Below are positions 1 through 11,549 of a DNA stretch of 64,000 nt, piece by piece. Location of the stretch: contig JAHRBS010000009.1 in the NCBI GenBank assembly GCA_024305745.1, positions 2,418,001-2,482,000 of the forward strand, in the 5' to 3' direction. Position numbers and translations under genes: made by a program. This DNA comes from Polyporus tsugae (taxonomy: Eukaryota; Basidiomycota; Agaricomycetes; Polyporales; Polyporaceae). Each line of letters starts with the position of its first letter. Position 1 is the stretch's first letter. The notes under the pieces are model-generated. The model was not told the DNA's origin, did no database searches, and was given only the letters and a program-made list of their open reading frames with translations.

Positions 1-751
1 CGGTACCGTTTTGCAGCTTGCGCGTTCTCGCGGGCGAAGGTACGTGTCGGAAGTTATTCCTGACTCCAATGCGGGGCCGAAGTACAGCCGACTCTGACCC
101 GTTCTCGCAGCTGCGTTGCCCCGTGATGATTTGGAGTCCCTTGCGTACACCGTAGCCCACCTCTTGAGAGGCACTCTCCCTTGGTTCTATCAGTCATTTA
201 CAGAGCGGGTCGGGGGAGGTCCCATGAGCGGCAAGGACCTCTTTCAGGGCTTCCCTGACGTCTTCGCTCAGTTTCTGGACTTCGCGCGCGGCCTCGCTCC
301 CACCGACGACCTGCAGTACCAACGCTGGAGAGAAGCCTTCCGCGCGCCGGAACCGGGACTCCCGGAACGCCCCATGTTCGACCAGCAAGACAGAAGCGGC
401 CGTCGTCTCCGGGTGACATGGGTACCTCCCTCCCTCGGGGAGGAGGAGTTTTATCTGCTCGACTCTGAGGAGGATGGGTCCTGGTCAAACCCCGCGTTAG
501 GTGGACCGGAATCCCAGTCGGAGATGGGGGGAACTCACGGTTTCGACGTCTTGCGGGCCTCTGAGTGGCTCTTCCTTCCGTTTGGTCTTCCGCCCTGCCA
601 CGTGATGAGCGACGAGTTTGACGTCGTGGCGGGACACTTGGACTTCATTGACGAGCCTCCGCTGTACGACGGCAGGCGCTCTGTGGAGAACACCTCCCCT
701 CCCGAGGTCATGAACAATGCCCAGTCGAATACGCGTTGCATACGTCCTTAG
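1..751 (+). CDS. CK1-like protein kinase, C-terminal part (5' end outside window)
   Basis: The 3' end of a Ser/Thr kinase gene of the casein kinase 1-like group. The frame enters at base 3 and reads a GTxPFxS-like activation-segment end (VPFCSLRVLAGE), then passes an intron at 40..110 (gtacgt donor, tcgcag acceptor, phase 1). It continues as AALPRDDLESLAYTVAHLLRGTLPW. The RDDLESLAY-x(6)-LLRG-LPW signature is the conserved helix F region of CK1-type kinases. The catalytic loop and ATP site lie to the left of the window. After the kinase fold the tail is acidic and not conserved, and it ends with TAG at 749-751. The intron joins the frame cleanly, so this end looks functional. The substrate cannot be inferred. 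Activity cannot be judged because the HRD and DFG motifs are outside. Confidence 0.8.
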
Positions 752-1428
752 TACATGTATGCGTACGTATACCCACTGTACCCACTACTAGAATCGGGAT
801 TACAATGGGCATCGGAGGACATCTTGGCCATTCGCTGTACAGGAAAGAGCTGGACGAGGTTCCAGCATCATGATCGGAGCATCAAACGTTGAAATAATCA
901 CTGTAGTGGCAGAAGTTAAAACACGCGTTATGCCGAGGCTGTACGGTGGTTCTAGTCGCGCATACGATTCGGATTCTGGGCCAAAGGTCTGCACAGATGA
1001 GCAAGTAAGACCACCACTGAGGCGTTGTCTCATACCGATCTGTAGTAATGCTCGTACCGCAGCTAACACTATGCGAGGTTACTACAGATGTATACGAGAC
1101 AACCAACCCTCTCTGTCGATGCATTAGCTGAGGTCTGTGATGGTGAGCAGCAGGAAGAGCAAAACACAAAGGACGAGCATTGGTGCTAGCCGCAGCAACG
1201 TCCAGCTCAAGGGGCGCGATAAATTAAGTCTCGACTATTGACGCACGTCCATTCAAATCTTTGTGCGGTGACAGTTCCTGTGTCCTCTCTGGTGATGTGA
1301 CCAGAGCCTGAGATGCGAGCCATCGATGGAAGAACAAGGGCGAAATCCACTTGTATGTGCACGGCTAGATAGTACAACGCGACAGACCTCCGGCACATGT
1401 ACAACCCACCTGACTACACGCCCGCCGG
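752..1428. other. Intergenic, no gene seen
   Basis: About 680 bp between the convergent 3' ends of the CK1-like kinase and the farnesyl diphosphate synthase. No frame shows recognisable protein and no RNA gene was recognised. It presumably holds both 3' untranslated regions. Confidence 0.6.
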
Positions 1429-2770
1429 TCATTTCTGTCTCTTGTAGATCTTGTCGAGGAACGCCTTGAAGACCTCCCTCTTGAGCTTCACCTCGCCCGC
1501 CCCGACGTCCGCGCCTTCGGCAGGGATCGTCTCGATCAGGCCCATGATGCGCTTGTACGCGCCCTCTTCGTACACGGTGTACCTCTCCCGGATCCCGATC
1601 TCCTCGTACAGCGCCTTGATGCGCACCTCGGCCGCCTTGTCCTTGATGCCGTAGTTGTCGTCGAGCACCTTGCGCTGTGCAGGCGTCGCGACCGCGAGCG
1701 CGGTGTTGACGCACCACGAGCACTTGTTGTCGATGATGTCCGTCCCGATCTTGCCGAGCACCTCCGGGGGCGCGGCGAAGTCGAGGAAGTCGTCCTGGAC
1801 CTGGAAGTACTCGCCGAGCGGGACGAGGATGGACTCAGCGAGCGCGTAGGGGTCGTCGGAGGCTGGCGGCGCGTGGGGGATGCCGCACATGTACATCGCC
1901 AGCGCGACGGGGAGGTAGAAGGAATAATAGGACGTCTTGAAGATGACGATCTTCTGATGCCTGAATACGCGCGCAGTCGGGTCAGACGAAAGCACGGAAG
2001 AGACAAAGGCGGAGAGACGCCGTACTTGGCAAGCGAGAACTTGCTGAGGTCGACGTGGTCCTCGGGGGCGGTGACCATGTCGATGAGCTGCCCGATCTGG
2101 GTCTGGAAGGTGGTGTCATGGAAGACGTCGAGGAGATAGGCATAGTACGGTTCAGAGCGGAAGTGCTTCTTGAGGAGGTAGTAGATAGCGCCTTCGATCA
2201 TGAAGGAGTCGTTGATGGCGATGAGGTTGACGCCCTCAATGCGATAGTAACATGGCTGTCCGCGACGGGTGACGGACTGATCCATCATGTCATCGGAGAT
2301 GAGGAAGTACGCTTGGAGCTAAAGCGGACACATATGGTCAGCATGTATACGGGCTCCGCGAGACAAGGATACGACAGAGAGAGAGCGGACCGTAGGGGAA
2401 CGTGTGGAAGATATGTACGACTCACGAACTCGACACACCAGCCAAGGAGGGCAGCCTTGAAGTACTCGTCGCCATCAAGCTTGCGGCCTTTGAGGATCTC
2501 TACGGAGTCGACGACCGACATACCACGATTGAGCTTCCCGCCGGGAACGTTGTAGTCGAGGTTCTGGACACGAGTATCACGCGAGCGCAGGCGGTGATCC
2601 ACATCAGTACGTGCAGAAAACGACAAGCAGGGAACTAGACGCACGCGCTTGAACCAGTTCACGACATCCTCCGGCATGCCCTCCTGCTTGAGATAAGCGA
2701 GGAGCTCCTCCCGAAGCCTGGCAAAGGCGCCATCGAATTTCTGCTTCTTTTGTGCTTTTGCGTCAGCCAT
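1429..2770 (-). CDS. ERG20: Farnesyl diphosphate synthase
   Basis: Condenses DMAPP and then GPP with IPP to give farnesyl diphosphate, the branch point to sterols, prenylation and sesquiterpenes; normally cytosolic. Four exons (minus strand): 2645..2770, 2426..2563, 2026..2318 and 1429..1960. Introns of 81, 107 and 65 bp have GT/AG ends and give an uninterrupted 362-aa protein, close to the usual ~350. Seen: the first Asp-rich motif DDMMD at about residues 97-101 followed by TRRGQPCYY; aromatic Y92/F93 at positions -5/-4 before it, as in enzymes that stop at C15; [15 protein letters not shown]; the second Asp motif DDFLD at about 242-246; [11 protein letters not shown]; and a basic KRQK C-terminus. 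The start ATG at 2770 gives the usual lysine-rich N-terminus. No defects are visible, so this is very likely the housekeeping enzyme. Confidence 0.95.
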
Positions 2771-2969
2771 TTGATCGGTGTGGGTGTTACGAGGAGGGGT
2801 ACAAGGGGTATGGGGAGAAGAGGGTGGTATCGAGTACGAGTGATGCGGCAGGTAGTCGCGGCTAGTATGAGCAAGAGGACAGAATCGTGCCGCTTAAGTA
2901 GACAAGAGGCATGGTCGGGGGGATAGGTTAAAGTTAGCGTTTGTGGCGGAGTCGTTCGACCGCCGTAAA

Positions 2970-4395
2970 ACCCAAAGTGGGGGGGGCGCCTGATTTATCT
3001 CTCAGCGCCGTCGGACTTACGACGCACTCGCTCTTGTCTCCGAAACTCCATACAATATCCGCGATGAGGATTACTCCGCCGCGTCGCTCTGCGTCGAAAC
3101 GTCCTCGATCCTTGGCGACGCCTGCATCCCAGATTACTTCGTTCAGTCTCAACTTGGCAAGCCATTGTAAAGCGCCACGTCTACCTCGTCCTGGTCCGAC
3201 AGAACGGATCCCTCCTCCCAATGGTCGTCTCGGGAACCTTCAAAACACGACGTGAGTCACCTTCGGGGTTCGCGACGAACGCGCTAGTCGTGAGCAAGAC
3301 TTACAACTTGGATGGGAGCAGGGGGCAAGTGGCTCAGCAGTTTCGTTCGAAGCCGAGTGCGGATCTGCGGAGGACGCGCACATACGTTGCCGAGTGCACC
3401 ATAGATAAGGCGGGGGCGGCGACACCGGAAATGTTAAGGTGGATGACGATGTGCAGACAGGCGAAAAGGTAGGGCAGGCCCTTCAGCCAAGACAGCAACT
3501 TGCTCTGTCGAGAGCGGTACGCGATGGTGCATCATGTCAGAAAAAAGGCTGCATTAAAGTGAGGTCGGGGCACGCACCAGAATAGGGATGGCAGTGTATG
3601 CGTCTTCATCCCTCCACGCTCTCCAATAGCGTACACTAAGCAGATTATGAGGTAGGGGAGCGTCCCCGCCAGGTCTGAGAAAAACGGCCCGTGAACACGT
3701 CGAGTCCGTAGATCGGCTTGAGCGACAGCTTCAGGTGCGGAACGAGCTTCTGATGCAGGGTATCCACAGCGTATCGCCCTGTATGGACCAAACGGCAATA
3801 CATTTAGTCGAGGGTGACGAGCTGGATCGGATAGCGCAGGTTCAGGTTCAGAACATCGTCGCATGCCGCGGTGGCAGACGACGCGACGCGACCGAGCTTC
3901 TTCCACTGTGCGAGAGCGAGGTGTGGCTGTTGCTTTTTTGTGCGCGTTCAATTGGGGACATCCAGATTATCGTGCACAAGAAACCGGCAGCCACGTACCG
4001 CGCCGAAATTTCGTTTTGGGTGGCTAGTGTCAGGTCAACCGTCACGAAGCCGTCGGGCTCGGGTTTTCTCCAGGGTCTGCGCGAGATCAGCAAGGGACTC
4101 TCCGTGTGCAGCAGGTTGCCAGAATCGCTCTTGACATACCGGCCATAGATATAGCATGGTGAGGATACTCGGACCTGGGCGTGACGAGCTTCAAGTCGAA
4201 CCCGCCATAGACAGCCTCAACTTGAAGCGGAGACAGGAAGGGATCGAAGGCTCTGATTGCCCACGATCGTGTGGACGATACGCGGGTTGGTGAGTTGGTT
4301 TGAGAAGGACTTGAGCTCGAGGTAAAAATCTCGAGCAGGTGAGAGCTGGTGAGAGTCAGTGGTAGCGAGAACGAAGGACTCCTTGCAATCGGAAT
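2970..4395 (-). pseudogene. Decayed gene fragment F1, family not recognised
   Basis: On the minus strand, protein-like stretches appear in several frames separated by stops. They include ARDFYLELKSFSNQL and TNPRIVHTIVGNQ near 4280-4350, then GRYAVDTLHQKL and LKLSLKPIYGLDVF near 3720-3780. A further stretch near 3150-3240 corresponds to an acidic segment in the second copy. The part from about 3800 down to 2985 aligns by eye, with indels, to 10,990-11,545 on the plus strand (fragment F2). Matching blocks include the LNAAF-like stretch, the CGTTCTGTCGGAC stretch, CTTGCCAAG, and the GTTTCGGAGACAA stretch followed by a GTAAGT-like donor. Both copies are broken, so this is a duplicated relic. I do not recognise the family and assign no function. 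Confidence 0.45.
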
Positions 4396-4652
4396 CAGTA
4401 GCGCGGAGGGCGGGCCGGGCGAGGCCGGATGCTACTCTCAGTCAACTTGTCTCCCATGGCCACCGACATCCGCTAGTATGTATATGCTCCCAGCTTGATC
4501 TGGCCATACGTATGCTCACCTGTCGTGACCGTCCTACTCCTCTGCTTCGAAAAAAAAATGCAATATGGTAACTAGTACAGTAGTACATCGTCGACGTGTC
4601 CAGCACTGGCACATAAATACAAAATCTGCCCATACAACTGGGGTCTCGAATT

Positions 4653-5400
4653 TCATACAGTCGGAACGCTAATGCCCCTCTGCTCTAATACCCAGCGCAC
4701 ACCCCAACTGTCGGTGCTGTACAGTACGGTTTGCCGCCAAGAGTCCTCATCTTGATCCTCCTCCCTAACTCCCCCTAAACCGAAGTCGATAACGACCACA
4801 CGCGTAGGCCGCTCGCGGGGAGTAAACAATACATTTTTCCAATTCACGTCCGCGTGTATCACGCCGTACGACGCGAAGCTGTCGATAACCCGCAGGAGCG
4901 TGGCGCACAGCTCAGGCTCGACCACGTCCACCGGCACGTCAGCCAGGCTGACGGCGTCCGGGATGTACTCGATGACGACCGCAGGCGGCTGGATGGCACG
5001 CTCCTCAGGCGGCAGGACGGTACCGGCGAGGAGGAAGCGCGGTGGAGAGGAGGCGGAAGTACTTCTCCCAGAGCGCAGCGCGCGTAGCTCGACCCTCAGC
5101 ATCCTCGGGCTCGTCCTTGTAGAGGTCGAGACTGTCGAAGGGGTCGTCCATAAGGGCGTTCGCTGCTCTCTCCGCTTCGAGGCTCCACGTACGGGCGGCG
5201 AGATGGGGAGTGTCCAAGAGCCTCTCGTAGAGGAAGCGGGGGTCGTATATTTTGACGACGACGGGATCGGGACCGAGCTGGGGAGAGCGCCGGGCGAGGA
5301 GGACGACGGCCTTTGTGAATGGTGTGAAAGGTCTGTCGACGGTGAGGGTAAGCGTGCGATCTGGGGTTTGGATGGAGACCGTCTGGCCGTGGGATGGCTT
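4653..5400 (-). pseudogene. Kinase-fold gene copy K1, truncated and frameshifted
   Basis: A third copy of the local kinase-like family (see 13945..14769 and 15604..16428). The C-terminal half is nearly intact: hinge EYIP, a catalytic loop with H-A-D and paired N, VVVIDFG, and the family C-terminus ISVPTV. Three lesions are visible against the plus-strand copy. About 67 nt are missing near 5045-5050, removing the segment with the presumed helix-C glutamate (SEREVYNRL). There are 2 extra nt near 5290 (ARRSPQ instead of ARSPQ). The 5' flank CCTAAGCCATCCCAC is joined directly to GGCCAGACGG, which deletes the start codon and the first codons. It is therefore a pseudogene made by deletion, still carrying the family's 5' flank at 5440-5530. 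Confidence 0.8.
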
Positions 5401-5409
5401 AGGCCTGCC

Positions 5410-5530
5410 GAGGAGATGCTGTCCGTGACACTGTCAGTGTGAGACCGGGGGAGAGGAGTAGCAGTTGAACAACTTGAGAAAATTAGCCTGCTGAGGCGGT
5501 GCTGAGAGCGGGCCGGGCGAGGCCGCAGTC
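5410..5530 (-). promoter_or_regulatory. 5' flank shared by kinase-like copies, with a 17-nt exact motif
   Basis: This stretch resembles 15345-15420 upstream of the intact plus-strand kinase copy. An exact 17-nt GC-rich word (sense GGCCTCGCCCGGCCCGC) occurs at 5508..5524, at 15346..15362, and a third time at 4410..4426, always in the same orientation relative to the downstream family member or fragment. Whether it acts in transcription is inference. It may simply mark the duplicated unit. Confidence 0.4.
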
Positions 5531-6008
5531 ATTTGGCTGTCTGCTATTCCACTGAGTTGGCTCGAAGCGAATGGTGTGGAATAGATGGAGGTGGCAGCGA
5601 GGGAGAAGGTTTCAAGTGAGTGCAAGCTGGAGAAGGACAAAAGATAGACTCTCACAGCTTAGTATTGAACTGACAGACCTGGTCGACATTTGTCGACAGG
5701 GGTCCACGCGCGGGGCCGCGGATAAAAAGCCCATTCCCCCGCCGAGCTGGGGATGATGAGGGGGTTCTATCAAGTATGTGTTCGTGAATGTAGATACATG
5801 AATTACATGGCAATCGTGACAAAACAGCGTGATAGCGTAGAAACGTGAATGCGAGCGAAAGCAGCACATCAACATCAGCGACATAAGTACGAGTTGGGGA
5901 AAACGTAGACGAAGCATTGATCGTAAAGTGTCCAAAAATCATGGGAGTGAATGCGAACCGTTAGGCCAAACCACCGCCGAACGACAAAACTTACCATTTA
6001 ACTTATCG
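5531..6008. other. Intergenic, no gene seen
   Basis: About 480 bp between the kinase-like pseudogene K1 and the 3' end of the ENWD-motif gene. No coding signal or RNA gene was recognised. Confidence 0.5.
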
Positions 6009-9000
6009 CTATACAACGATACCCGCGCTGCTCCCGAGCAACGCCTCCAGCTCAGCAATGCAGTCCGAGCAGCGTACATGCACTTCCCGCGCGTTCCCCA
6101 ACAGCGGCTTGATGTTCTCGGGGGCCATCGCGAGCTTGGCGTCAGGCAACGGTCCCGAGGCGAGGTTCGGGCTTGGGTTCCCCAACGCCTGAGGAGGAGC
6201 AGAGCGAACAGAGCCTGTCGGATTCTTGCGCCCGCGTGAAGGTGGGCGTCGAGAACTTGGACTTGGAGCGGACTGCCGGTTCTTGCTTACAGCCGACTTG
6301 GGACGCGCTCCTTCGCCCGCATCGGAGTCGACCTCGTGGACGTCGGAGAGCTTGATGGAGCGGGAATATGATTGAAGGACGGAAGGGGGTATCGCAGACG
6401 GTTTTTGGGGCGACTCGCCCATCGGACCCCAAAGGGATGACTGAGAGCCGTCAGGGGCGCGACGACCGGTATCTGGATCTAACGGGCGTTGGAAGAGGTA
6501 TGGCGACCTTCCCTTCTTTCCTCGCACTGTGACCGTGCCGTCAGATGATATGCCGAGGGAGCGCGCGGCGTGGTCGAGATCAGATGCGCACTCGACACGG
6601 TGCCACTCTTCCTCGTCGCCAAGGCTCGTACCGCTGCGGCTTGCGTGGCCGGAGCTACTGCTCGGAAGCCCAGCCTGGTTCGACAAATCGTCAACGGACT
6701 GGCCCGCTGTGGTAGGCTTGGACTTCTGGCCCAAGCGGAAGATGGACGCGAGAGAAGGACGACGAGGGGAGGACTTGTGCGACAGCGCCGGCGTTGTGCC
6801 GTACGGAGAGTTGGGATGGATATCGCGGTGACGCGAAGCCACCGATTCGGGACCTGTGCTGCTCTTCGTACGCCGACCTTGGATGAGTGAAAGAGTATGT
6901 GACTCACGTGGAAGATTCAGGGAGGAATCCGTACTCGCGGAAATCGACGGAGTCGACGGAGGGATGGGTGGATGCTGGGCGTGGTCAGTGTAGTTCTTCT
7001 TGAGCGACTTGAGCATATCGCGCAAGCCCCGCATCCCTAGTCGGCCCGTCCTCCGCTTCTTCGTCGGAGACGGTTGGGCTCCGGAGGCACCCGACTCTTC
7101 GCTCGGGAGCGTAATCGTGCTGTGCATAGCGTCGCCCCACCGCCAGCTGCGGTTGACCTCCTCTTCCGGAATGCCTGGTTCCAGCGACATCGTAGCGGAT
7201 GGGTTAGGGTTGTTCAACATCTCGCGCAGCAACAGAAGTTGCCGATGGCTGAGATCGTGTCGCCCCGTCGATGCGCGCCACTGAGACGGAGGCGGACTTG
7301 CGAGAGGGGGCGACGCAGCTCCGTGAGTCGAGGGATCAAAGGTAGGTTTCTGCTCATCGCCCGCCAAAGTGATCGCGCGTTCGCGACTCTTGCGACCATC
7401 TGGCACAGTATGAACCGCCGGCACGGAGTGGCTCGACGACGGTGGCGGCGAAGTTAGAGTCAGTTCTTGGTTTGGCGCACCGCCACCCAAGTCGATCAAC
7501 AGCTCGGCGCATTCCCAAGTGAGCCGGTATTTGGCCTCGATGTTGAGGAACGCAGCGTTCAGCTGTGAACGACTTGGGTGATGGTTCGTCGTCGGGTTCG
7601 TGTGAGCGCGGGATCGCGTCGGGGGCTTGGGGAAATGGATAAAACTGGGAGAAACCGGCCGGGAATGCGACTCATGTGGGTCATGCATGATCGTCCGGAT
7701 TTGGCTGGCCAAGGTAATGTATGCAGCCTGAAGTTGTTTCAGCTCTGTTCCTATAGTTAGCAATATGGTCTCTTTACTGGAAAATCGGACACTTACGCTC
7801 GACACTGGTCGCAAAGTCTCGAACCATGCTTAAGTCGCGCTTCAGGCCGACCTGCGCTTGGCTGATCCGTGCTGGAATCTTCAGATCACCTAATGAGTTC
7901 CGTCGGGGGACGGCGGCACCGCTCGGGGCATCACGTTCTTTGGGCGGCAGAGCCGTCCGTCCAAGAGACGCAGTCTGGACGGGAGACGTCGACGGCTTTG
8001 GTCGGGTGGGAGACGGGAGCGGAGATGGGATAGCCGGGAGCGTGGTTTCTCGGGAGGCGGCAGAGCTAGCTTGAGGGGATCGGGAGCCGAATGACGGATG
8101 CGATTGTGATGGCTCAAGCGTATGTTCGAGCGATGTCCGCGGCGGGGTCACAGGACGTAATCGTGGAGGTCTTCGCTCGCCCGCGGGGCGAGGTGGCGAC
8201 GGAGGCTGAAGTTCAATGGGAGGAAGAAGGGGAACGTCATGAGAGCTTCGGACGACGCGCGAGGGGGGACGAGGTGTGGTGTTGTCGTGAGTGGCGTCCG
8301 TGTCGTCGTGTGTAGATGATGCTGGACCAGGATGCTTCACCTTCTCTGCTCCGTCATGCGTAGACGACGCGATTTCGGGCCGCTTCACCTTCTTCCCGTC
8401 ATCCTGAACAACACTCTTCCGCCTCTTCTGCTTGCTCCCTACCAAACTGATCCGCCGCATCCCACCCATGAACCGACGACCTCCCTTCTCCTCCTCCGCG
8501 TGGGGCTTCTCGTGAGGCGCGGTACTATGCGCGTCGCTTGATTGCAGGTCGAACGTCTCGCGTGTCGTAGTGGAGCTCTTCTTTGCGCGGTGAACGTCCT
8601 CGACGCTGGCGGACGCGGACCGATGCTTCGAGCTCGCGCGACTGCTCGGGGTCGTTGGTCGCCGGTGGCGCCCGTCCCCATAGGACACATGTCGCGGTCC
8701 GGGCGGACGCATGCTCCAGCTCGAGCCCGAGGACGACGCTGTGACAGAGACATGCATAGATGTCGGCCTGCGCGGCGTCCCGCCAAACAAGAGCGTTGAC
8801 GTCGGGACGGCGCACCCATCCACCGCCTCCTCCAAGTCCTTCGGCAACGTCGAATCGGTTCCCTCCTTCCCATACGCTCCCCGGCTCCTCCTCTTCCGCG
8901 GCGACGGCGAGCCCGGCTCACGGTCGCGGTCGCGATCGACGCCCATGAGGTGCAGGAGCCGCTCGACGCTCCGTTCATGTTTCAACGGCGCGTCTTGCGG

Positions 9001-10273
9001 TGGTGAGCCTGGCCCCTGACCGCCGCCACCACCGCGAAAAAACCACGACTTGGGCCCACTGCTGCCGTGGCCGGGGGAGCTAGATGCAATGAAGCTCGTC
9101 GGGCGGGATCCCTCGCTGTCCGCATACCGATCGCGCGGGGGCTCGTCGCGCTCCTTCAGTGCCACCTCGGCAGGACCGGTGCTTGCCCGTTTCCTGCGCG
9201 CCGCGCCCCACTTCTTCCCGACGGAGCCGATACGCGACAGGAGCGGGGTCTTCCCTGTGGACGTGTTGCCGACTTCGGGCGGTGGGTCGTCGAGTGAGGT
9301 CGTAGGCGGATCGCGGCCTCTATTCGAATTGTCTGGTGTGGACGGACGCGAGGGCTCTGGGAACTCGGTGCGGTCGTCGAGTTCGAATATACCCTCCTCG
9401 AAATTGGGGGGAGGCCGTGACTTCTTGCGGAGGCGCCTTCGTTCGCGGTGGATCGGGGGACTGGGCGGGAGAAGGGCAAGGCGGGCTGCGACAGCGGCGG
9501 AGTTTCCGCCTGAGACGGTCGGCCGAAGGGGAAGATGGGCATGCGAGGAGTACGAGTATCCGGCGCTGGACTCGCGTCCGGTCGAAGAGACGGGTACGGA
9601 GAAGACGGAGGCGGTGGGAGAGCGGGGAAAGGGAGAAGGAAGGGGAGGTACAGGAGGGGGGGTGTCAATAGGAATATGAAATGGCACACCTCTGGATCGG
9701 GTGGTGACGGTCCGATCGTCTTCACGGTCAGCGAAGGTGGACTCGTCCTCGTCATCCGAGGAGCCCCAGGACCCCCTCTTGCGTGGCGTCCTGTGTCGAG
9801 GAGACGCGCCGGTGCGGGCGTGGTCCTCAAAATCCTCGTCCCAATTCTCTACGGGAGATGTAGAGCCGGGAGGACTACGTGATGTGCCATTAGGCGGTGC
9901 TTGGGACTGGGATGATCGGCGGGCGGAGGGCCTTGGGGAGTCGGTGTCTTGAAAATCGTCGTCCCAGTTCTCGGGGTGGTGGAGGCGTTTCAAAGGAGTG
10001 GACGGGCCAGGTTCTGCCCAGTTGTTGAGGGTGCTTTTCGCAGGTTTGGATAGCGGCGTTGAGGGGTCCTTGGGCGGGAGAGGCGGGACGCGTGTACGGG
10101 TGTCAGACTGGATATCGTCGGGGTTGGGAGAGGCAGACGAAGTTGGTCTGCTGAACTCAAAGTCCTCATCCCAGTTCTCGGTTGACTCTGCGCAGAAGTC
10201 AGTAAATGATGAACAGAAGGTGCGACGTGGAGGCCATACCTCGCCGAGGAGGTGGAAGTGCTAGTACACTCAT
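6009..10273 (-). CDS. Long low-complexity protein with three ENWD[ED]DF motifs
   Basis: A spliced gene whose junctions keep one frame: exon 1 10240..10273 (start at 10273), intron 10188..10239 (52 bp), exon 2 7797..10187, intron 7751..7796 (46 bp), exon 3 6009..7750. This predicts about 1,388 aa if no more introns exist. Extra introns around 7600-7700 and 6900 are possible. Three short acidic-aromatic motifs stand near the N-terminus: ENWDEDFEF, ENWDDDFQD and ENWDEDFED. Then come long Pro/Ser/Arg-rich disordered stretches. A more ordered segment near the exon 2/3 junction reads LKRDLSMVRDFATSVE joined to RTELKQLQAAYITLAS, and later KYRLTWECAELLIDLG. Similar tryptophan/acidic motifs occur in fungal septation-network proteins of the Byr4/Bfa1 type. 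The C-terminal features I would expect there are not obvious, so this is only a suggestion. Confidence 0.8.
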
Positions 10274-10938
10274 GGACAGCGATGGGGATCGATGTGGATG
10301 TGGAATAAAATCAATGCGGGGGTGAGAGAAGAGTGCAGGAAGAGAAAGTCATGGATGATGGGCGAAAACAACGGGCAGGCGGTCGTGTCCGACGAGCGAG
10401 CCTGAAACACAACGCCGCTGACAACAGACGCTCTCATCAGCCTCCGGCCCGGTTTAGCGCTACCGGTCCTCAGCCAGCCCGATTCCGATTTCTCTCTCTG
10501 CTCTCAGCTGCACTTCTCTCCCACTCTGCATCTTCACCTTATATCAGACTGTTCTCACTTGTCCTTGCACCGGCCAGCCATACAATGACCCGCGCATATA
10601 CCCCACCATGGCTGGCATTCAGGCCGTGATCGCTCTCTCCGGTGGGTTCAAGGCACGCCTGTCTTCGTCCTCGAGGTCGACCCCCCAGTGGTCCATGTAT
10701 TGCCAGTACGTCAAGAGCTGTTTCTGGTGACCCGTTTGCATTGAAGAATTTCGTCCTTACCTCGCGTATACCCTAGAAACACCGAGAAAGCCGAGTCCGA
10801 CGGCGTCACACCCGCACCCAAAACGATCCTTCAGTGTTGTGTGTACCTGTTGTTTTTGATGCAGGTTCGTTCGTAGCCCCAACCAATGTGCACAGAAAAA
10901 CAACTGATACGTTGACGACTGCTCTTTTGTTCCTGGCA
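10274..10938. other. Promoter side of the ENWD gene and unassigned sequence
   Basis: About 665 bp. It presumably contains the minus-strand promoter of the ENWD-motif gene. A short plus-strand stretch near 10614 could be a gene start but runs into stops. Nothing was assigned. Confidence 0.4.
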
Positions 10939-11545
10939 GAACCTTCACCTGCGATATTCAATGCTCTAACCCGATTGATCATCCTCGACGACCCCTACGG
11001 CCTGTCCAGGCCGGACGCTACGCTGAGGACGCCCGACACACGAAGCCCATTCTGCGCCAGAAGCTGTCCCTCAAGCTTATCTACGCATTCCGCCTGATTA
11101 ACCAGATTTAATGCAGCTTTGGATCTCACGTCATGCACCGTCGCGTGTCGCTCTTCTCAGAGTAAGTCGCCGTCTTCCCTGAAGCCCCCTGCACCAACTC
11201 CTCACTCACCTATGCGTCGGCGACCCTTTCGATGTCGCCGAACCCCGAACATGACCTGCATAGGCCTCGAAAGGTATATGAGTGGCGTTATGTTGCTCCG
11301 GCCTGGCGCGACTCCCAGCCTAGTAGGACGAGATTGCCGAGACGATCATTGAGAAGGAGGACCTCGTTCTGTCGGACGAAGAGGAGGTCAGCGTGGTGCT
11401 TTTTAATAGCTTGCCAAGATAAGACTGACAAAAGAAATCTAGAATGCAGGCATAGCTACTGTCATGGAGGCTTCGACGCGCGGTGACGATCATCACGGAT
11501 TGTCTGGAAATAAGTTTCGGAGACGAACAAATGCGTGGTAAGTCG
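10939..11545 (+). pseudogene. Decayed gene fragment F2, homologous to F1
   Basis: The plus-strand counterpart of the relic at 2970..4395. It reads GRYAEDARHTKPIL, then LSLKLIYAF, then a stop, then FNAALDLTSCTVA in another frame. Near 11335-11400 comes an acidic stretch ETIIEKEDLVLSDEEE. The similarity to F1 ends just after GTTTCGGAGACGAAC, with a GTAAGT donor-like site at about 11538. Within about 15 nt of that site a kinase-like fragment (K2) begins. Stops and frameshifts make it non-functional. The family is not recognised. Confidence 0.5.
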
Positions 11546-11549
11546 AATG

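Noticed and set aside
5005..5217. Independent small gene inside the K1 region
   Set aside because: It is the N-terminal half of the kinase-like pseudogene, separated from the rest by a deletion and frameshift.
6891..6925. Short intron in the ENWD gene (GTGAGT…CAAG)
   Set aside because: It would be only about 26 bp, below a plausible size, and the frame reads through.
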